A DNA stretch of 10,880 bases, from positions 1 through 10,880 of the forward strand of contig JBKJTP010000074.1 in the NCBI GenBank assembly GCA_046590195.1, read 5' to 3'. Source of the DNA: JBKJTP01 sp046590195 (GTDB taxonomy: Bacteria > Bacteroidota > Ignavibacteria > Palsa-1295). The position numbers and the translations under genes were made by a program. Positions within the stretch are counted from its first letter, which is position 1; each line of letters opens with the position of its first letter. This document shows positions 7,942 to 10,880 of this stretch, one piece after another. The notes beneath the pieces were generated by a model. The model searched no databases. It saw nothing but the letters and a program-made list of their open reading frames with translations, and had not been told where the DNA came from.

Positions 7942-8613
7942 TTAGTTCACTACAACTTTACGGGTCTCATTGAATGCCTTGCCTGACGTCGTGGTGCCGC
8001 GGACGGTCACGAAGTAAGTGCCAGAGCCCTGCTCGTTAGCAGCCTTCCAGGTGAAGTTTGCCAGCTTCGATGAAGCGACGAGCTTGCCTGCAAGATCGTT
8101 AACAATAACGCTTACGGTTGCAGCATTGCGAACAGCGATGTTGAGATCGGAAACGACTGGGTTTGGTCCGACTGTCAACGCGATCTCCTGATTGCCTGCA
8201 TCATAGATCGAAGCAGTGCCCTCGTCATTAGCATCGCCCGTGCGATTGCCGCGGATCTCGATGTACTTGATCACATTGCCTTCGCTCAGTGTGATAAGGC
8301 CCTTTGCATTATCTTCGTCGCCGAGATACGAGATGATCACGTCGAACGACTCTCTTGGCTTCAATACAATATCCTTAGGAAGATCGATACCGATCGTAGC
8401 GTCAGAGGTATGCGTAGCGTGGATCGTGACAGAATTGTCCGAGTTGTTCGCAAAGGTGATCGACTCAGTTGTCAGCTCGCCCTTGGCGGCCTTGAGGTTG
8501 AGTTGGTCTTCAGGGGTTACAGTGAACGTCTGTGCGTTCGAGATCTGGCTTGTAGCCAACAGTGCCGCAAACACTGCAAGACACAAAGCACGATTCAGGA
8601 TGGATCGTAGCAT
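7942..8613 (-). CDS. Small secreted ASH-domain protein with T9SS sorting domain (short paralog)
   Basis: The protein has 223 residues. The ATG at 8613 opens a signal peptide (MLRSILNRALCLAVFAALLA, cleavage likely after SNA near residue 27). Residues 28-122 are one ASH-like domain (ITFANNSDNSVTIHA, KPRESFDVIISYLGD, LITLSEGNVIKYIEIRG). A short acidic linker (GDANDEG) leads to a T9SS type A-like sorting domain at about 134-223 (SIYDAGNQEIALTVGPNP, NDLAGKLVAS, GTYFVTVRG). By eye about 59 of 88 residues in the sorting domain match the 555-residue neighbour. Inferred fate: export through the T9SS to the surface or medium. It is compact, with no catalytic motif, so a structural or interaction role is the safest reading. 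It has its own terminator and is probably monocistronic. No Shine-Dalgarno is seen before the start. Confidence 0.9.
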   Translation of the reverse strand: MLRSILNRALCLAVFAALLATSQISNAQTFTVTPEDQLNLKAAKGELTTESITFANNSDNSVTIHATHTSDATIGIDLPKDIVLKPRESFDVIISYLGDEDNAKGLITLSEGNVIKYIEIRGNRTGDANDEGTASIYDAGNQEIALTVGPNPVVSDLNIAVRNAATVSVIVNDLAGKLVASSKLANFTWKAANEQGSGTYFVTVRGTTTSGKAFNETRKVVVN

Positions 8614-8717
8614 CGCTTTAGGTAGATTTAGTATAGCAATAAAACAGGGTGGGGCCGAAATCCCCGGTGTCCTAATCCCAAAGGCTTAGGTGACGTATAA
8701 AGTACCGCCAAGGGGTG

Positions 8718-8725
8718 AAAAGTTA
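8718..8725 (-). promoter_or_regulatory. Weak candidate -7 box for the 223-residue gene
   Basis: On the minus strand this reads TAACTTTT, one base off TAnnTTTG, about 105 bases before the ATG at 8613. No good -33 TTTG is visible. The leader between (8614-8717) contains short dyads (8671-8675 with 8686-8690; 8651-8654 with 8662-8665) but nothing I recognise as a riboswitch. Support comes mainly from the similar box before the paralog. Confidence 0.18.
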
Positions 8726-8745
8726 CACAATGTGCCCTGCCTCTA

Positions 8746-8793
8746 TGTCACATTTTGAGACTTATGTCAGAAAACAGGTGTCACATTTTGAGA
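8746..8793. repeat. 15-base direct repeat across the 3' end of the flavoprotein gene
   Basis: TGTCACATTTTGAGA occurs at 8746-8760 and again at 8779-8793, a period of 33 bases (about three helical turns). The second copy includes the last codons and stop of the flavoprotein gene. Repeated TGT-starting blocks resemble the multiple transposase-binding repeats at the ends of IS21-type elements, but no transposase gene lies in the window, so this could be a remnant end or a binding site. Confidence 0.55.
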
Positions 8794-9686
8794 TTGTGCT
8801 CCTCAAGGAGCAGGGCCTCGTGGATGCTAATGGCAGCGCGGGTACCCTCGGCGGCCGCAATAATGACGAATTGCATGTCTTTTGAGGCATCTCCGGCCGA
8901 AAAGACCCCTTCGATGCTTGTTTCTTCATGCTTGTCTGTCAAGATAGTGCCCTTGCTTGAAAATTTGCATCCCAACTGCGACCCGATCGCCGACCGCTGA
9001 TGCTGGCCGGTTGTGAAGAAGATCGACGAGCGCTCAATGCCTGACCCATCAGCGAAGCGGATTCGCTTTAGCAGTCCATCATCATGCTCGAATTCCCTGA
9101 CCGTTTGATCGTAGATCGTAACGCCAAGCTTCGTCAGCTCCTTGATCTGATCCTTCGTGAGTTTCGAGAGACCATGCGTGACGAGTACAACATTGCTCGA
9201 CCAATTCAACAGCCGCTGCGAAAGCAGATAACCTGACTTGCCGCGGCCAAACACAGCGATCGGTTGATCGCGCCATTCCCATCCATCGCAGTATGGGCAA
9301 TGGTGCATGCTCTTGCCGTAGATCTCTGCTGAACCTTTGATCATCGGCACCTCATCGGTGACGCCGGTAGCGATCAGCAACTTCTTCGCATGATACACAT
9401 CGCCGTTAAGCAGCGTCACCTTGAACGATGTTTTCAGCTTTCTTGCGCTCTTGACCTCAGCATCGATGACCGGTACATTATACGGCTTCAGCTGTTCTCG
9501 CCCAAGCCGTGAGAACTCCGAAGGATGTGTATTATCGCGTGTGAAGAATCCATGCACGCCCTCCGACTTGCTGTTGCGCGGGCGGCCATGATCGAAGATG
9601 ATCGCGTTGCGCCTGCACCGGCCTAGCCACAATCCTGCGCTAAGTCCGGCAGGCCCACCTCCGATAATGATCACGTCATATAGCAT
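8781..9686 (-). CDS. Thioredoxin-reductase-like FAD/NAD(P) disulfide oxidoreductase
   Basis: The protein has 301 residues from ATG 9686; I preferred this to the in-frame GTG at 9743 because the FAD motif begins immediately (MLYDVIIIGGGPAG) and the GTG lies inside a palindromic repeat. The FAD-binding Rossmann motif is at 9-14, an HGFFTRD segment at 45-51 and a redox-active CPYC at 130-133 followed by DG. The second nucleotide-binding motif, GRGKSG, is at 147-152 and the C-terminal FAD signature FSAGD at 262-266. Length and order fit the low-molecular-weight thioredoxin reductase family, closest in feel to the GliT/DepH-like branch. The HRRxxxR NADPH motif of standard TrxB is not visible after the second Rossmann motif (VVLVTHGLSKLTKDQ instead), so cofactor and partner are uncertain. 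The likely cytoplasmic reaction is NAD(P)H-dependent disulfide chemistry. No thioredoxin gene is adjacent. Confidence 0.9.
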   Translation of the reverse strand: MLYDVIIIGGGPAGLSAGLWLGRCRRNAIIFDHGRPRNSKSEGVHGFFTRDNTHPSEFSRLGREQLKPYNVPVIDAEVKSARKLKTSFKVTLLNGDVYHAKKLLIATGVTDEVPMIKGSAEIYGKSMHHCPYCDGWEWRDQPIAVFGRGKSGYLLSQRLLNWSSNVVLVTHGLSKLTKDQIKELTKLGVTIYDQTVREFEHDDGLLKRIRFADGSGIERSSIFFTTGQHQRSAIGSQLGCKFSSKGTILTDKHEETSIEGVFSAGDASKDMQFVIIAAAEGTRAAISIHEALLLEEHNLKM

Positions 9687-9716
9687 TGCAGCAGGTTGAA
9701 GCAAAGGACGAACCAG

Positions 9717-9883
9717 CCGTAGAGACGCGCTACAGCGCGTCACTAGAATATGTCGGATGAGATGCCGGTGGCGTTTGGTAGAATATTGGGGCCACGAACT
9801 CTGGTGTTTGGCAGTGCAGCAGCCAGTTCAGAACTCAGCGATGCCCCAACATTCCAGAGTCGCGCTGTAGCGCGTCTCTACGG
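9717..9883. repeat. 167-base inverted-repeat element, MITE- or REP/BIME-like
   Basis: Bases 9717-9739 and 9861-9883 are exact inverted copies of 23 bases. Each copy is itself a near-palindrome; the first has 8-base arms GACGCGCT and AGCGCGTC around AC (9724-9741). Inside lies a second inverted pair, 9781-9792 with 9843-9854, with one mismatch that becomes a G-U wobble in the minus-strand RNA. The outward halves of the terminal palindromes are intact while the inward halves have decayed. The element fills most of the spacer 9687-9884 and ends one base after the stop of the TraB/GumN gene, so it may also terminate that transcript. It contains no convincing gene. Confidence 0.75.
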
Positions 9884-9884
9884 A

Positions 9885-10784
9885 TTACCTGATCGGCACC
9901 GGATTGACCGTGTACCCCGCATCTCGCAACAGCTTCACTAATCCGTGCTCGCCAGGAAGGTGCAGGGCGCCGACGGCAACGAACGCGCGATGATCGCGCA
10001 TGATCTGCGGTAACTTCCCCATCCAGTTCGCGTTGCGCGTCTTTAGGAGCGCATCCATTTCTTCTTTGCTGAAGCCTTCGCTCTCGTTACCGATGTGCTC
10101 GAGGCAATCCATGTCTGAGTTGACGTAGCAATCGGCAAGCTGAGTCAGCACGATCTTGCTTGAGTCGAAATCGCGTACTGCGTCCATCAGCATCTCCGCC
10201 TGCCGCTCGATCGTGATGTCATCGAACAGCAGTTTCACCTGCTCTTGTACCGTCTCAAGTCCAAAGATCGGCTTTTGATCCTGCTGCGCCTGATGTTGGA
10301 AGTACATATCGATGATCGCTTCATCCGGATGCGAGTTCGTCGGATAGATCTTATCGAACATACTCTTGACCAACTGCGCTTGCGCGGCCATCGGCTTCAT
10401 CGTGTTGAACATCCCGACGCCATAGCCCGTCGCCCACTTGAAGATGCTATCGACCTTCCTATAATCACTCTCGGAGAGCAGCTTTTTCAGCGGTGTCGGC
10501 GAGCGCATTGATACGGCAACGCCAAGCATCACGCTCGGATCGGTCAGCTCGATCTCGCCAACCACCGCTGTCGACTTCACCAATCGCGACATCACTGGCT
10601 GCATCGTATCGACAAAGCCGCTTTTGAACGCATGGAAAGTCCCAAAGAGATAGCTCGTGTCGCGCACGTCGTTGCCAGTAACTTCCCAGAGCAACGAGGC
10701 TTGAGGTGTGCTAACGCTTGGTTTCGAAGTCGAACAAGATGCGAGTGCAATGACAAGAACAAGAGGGAGGAAGATCTTTTTCAT
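9885..10784 (-). CDS. TraB/GumN-family outer-membrane lipoprotein
   Basis: The protein has 299 residues from ATG 10784. The frame extends back to 10868, but only MKKIFLPLVLVIALASC gives a lipoprotein signal with lipobox LASC (acylated Cys17); Ser at +2 argues for the outer membrane. The mature part starts with LLWEVTG and the family motif GTFH (48-51) and closes with GALHLPGEHGL (GALH 272-275, His280), the paired motifs of the TraB/PrgY/GumN (TIKI-like) fold. GEIELTD supplies the acidic residues usually found between them. TIKI proteins of this fold are metalloproteases, so a peptidase role is possible, but bacterial GumN members are mostly uncharacterised. It probably forms its own transcript. 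Bases 10785-10880 are its upstream region, where I see no clear promoter or Shine-Dalgarno motif. Confidence 0.88.
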   Translation of the reverse strand: MKKIFLPLVLVIALASCSTSKPSVSTPQASLLWEVTGNDVRDTSYLFGTFHAFKSGFVDTMQPVMSRLVKSTAVVGEIELTDPSVMLGVAVSMRSPTPLKKLLSESDYRKVDSIFKWATGYGVGMFNTMKPMAAQAQLVKSMFDKIYPTNSHPDEAIIDMYFQHQAQQDQKPIFGLETVQEQVKLLFDDITIERQAEMLMDAVRDFDSSKIVLTQLADCYVNSDMDCLEHIGNESEGFSKEEMDALLKTRNANWMGKLPQIMRDHRAFVAVGALHLPGEHGLVKLLRDAGYTVNPVPIR

Positions 10785-10880
10785 GCAGCGTTCAACGAGG
10801 TGAGGGTCGGCTATGTTTCGAAGGGCTTTGCGCTGATCGTTGAAGCAGTACATTCCCGCTGTCATCAAAGATCATGGAAG

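Noticed and set aside
8216..8689. A 157-residue plus-strand frame opposite the short T9SS paralog
   Set aside because: The minus-strand product has a signal peptide, an ASH domain and a sorting domain; the opposite frame has none of these and no homology that I recognise.
8614..8717. Possible riboswitch in the leader of the short T9SS paralog
   Set aside because: Short dyads are present, but I found no conserved riboswitch core (for example of cyclic-di-GMP, cobalamin or TPP classes), and the stems are only 4-5 base pairs.
9687..9743. GTG start at 9743 adding 19 residues to the flavoprotein
   Set aside because: The extension is encoded partly by the palindromic repeat, and the FAD motif normally sits at the very N-terminus, as it does from ATG 9686.
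9717..9883. CRISPR array or tRNA in the palindromic spacer
   Set aside because: There are only two repeat copies, in inverted orientation, with no spacer series, and no cloverleaf or TTC loop can be drawn.
10785..10868. 28-residue extension of the TraB/GumN protein
   Set aside because: It would place charged residues before the lipoprotein signal; the lipobox at residues 14-17 from ATG 10784 fixes the start.

Overview
The window looks like chromosomal DNA from a free-living, Gram-negative member of the Bacteroidota/Chlorobiota/Ignavibacteriota/Kapabacteria group. The grounds are: three proteins ending in C-terminal sorting domains of the type IX secretion system (T9SS) type, chains of ASH ('choice-of-anchor D') Ig-like domains, an outer-membrane OmpA-family protein and an outer-membrane lipoprotein, no Shine-Dalgarno motif in front of any of the five visible starts, and moderately high GC. 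A Kapabacteria-like or Ignavibacteria-like source is my best guess; this is an inference, not a taxonomic result. I see no phage, plasmid, CRISPR, tRNA or rRNA sequence.

Layout. Positions 1-5992 (plus strand) hold a two-gene operon. The first gene is the 3' part of an outer-membrane beta-barrel/OmpA-family protein. One base after its stop begins a 1468-residue secreted protein with a glycine-rich module, six ASH repeats, a cohesin-like domain and a T9SS sorting domain. A strong hairpin at 6013-6043 separates this operon from convergent minus-strand genes. Positions 6065-8613 (minus strand) carry two paralogous secreted T9SS proteins of 555 and 223 residues. They share the first codons, the N-terminal domain, the sorting domain and almost the same terminator hairpin; the long copy carries about 340 extra residues in the middle. 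Positions 8781-9686 (minus) encode a thioredoxin-reductase-like flavoprotein, preceded by an intergenic spacer filled by an inverted-repeat element (9717-9883). Positions 9885-10784 (minus) encode a TraB/GumN-family lipoprotein.

How the genes relate. The first four genes all make envelope or surface products. The OmpA protein anchors outer membrane to peptidoglycan, and the three ASH/T9SS proteins should be exported to the cell surface or medium. The two minus-strand genes at the right end look like separate housekeeping or stress-type units without an obvious link to the secreted proteins. No stretch over 300 bases lacks a gene; the longest gaps are 7733-7941, 9687-9884 and 8614-8780, each described below. 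I do not see a clear new defence or mobile system. The most notable items are the regularly spaced cysteine pairs in the ASH repeats, the modular paralog pair with copied terminators, and the palindromic element at 9717-9883.
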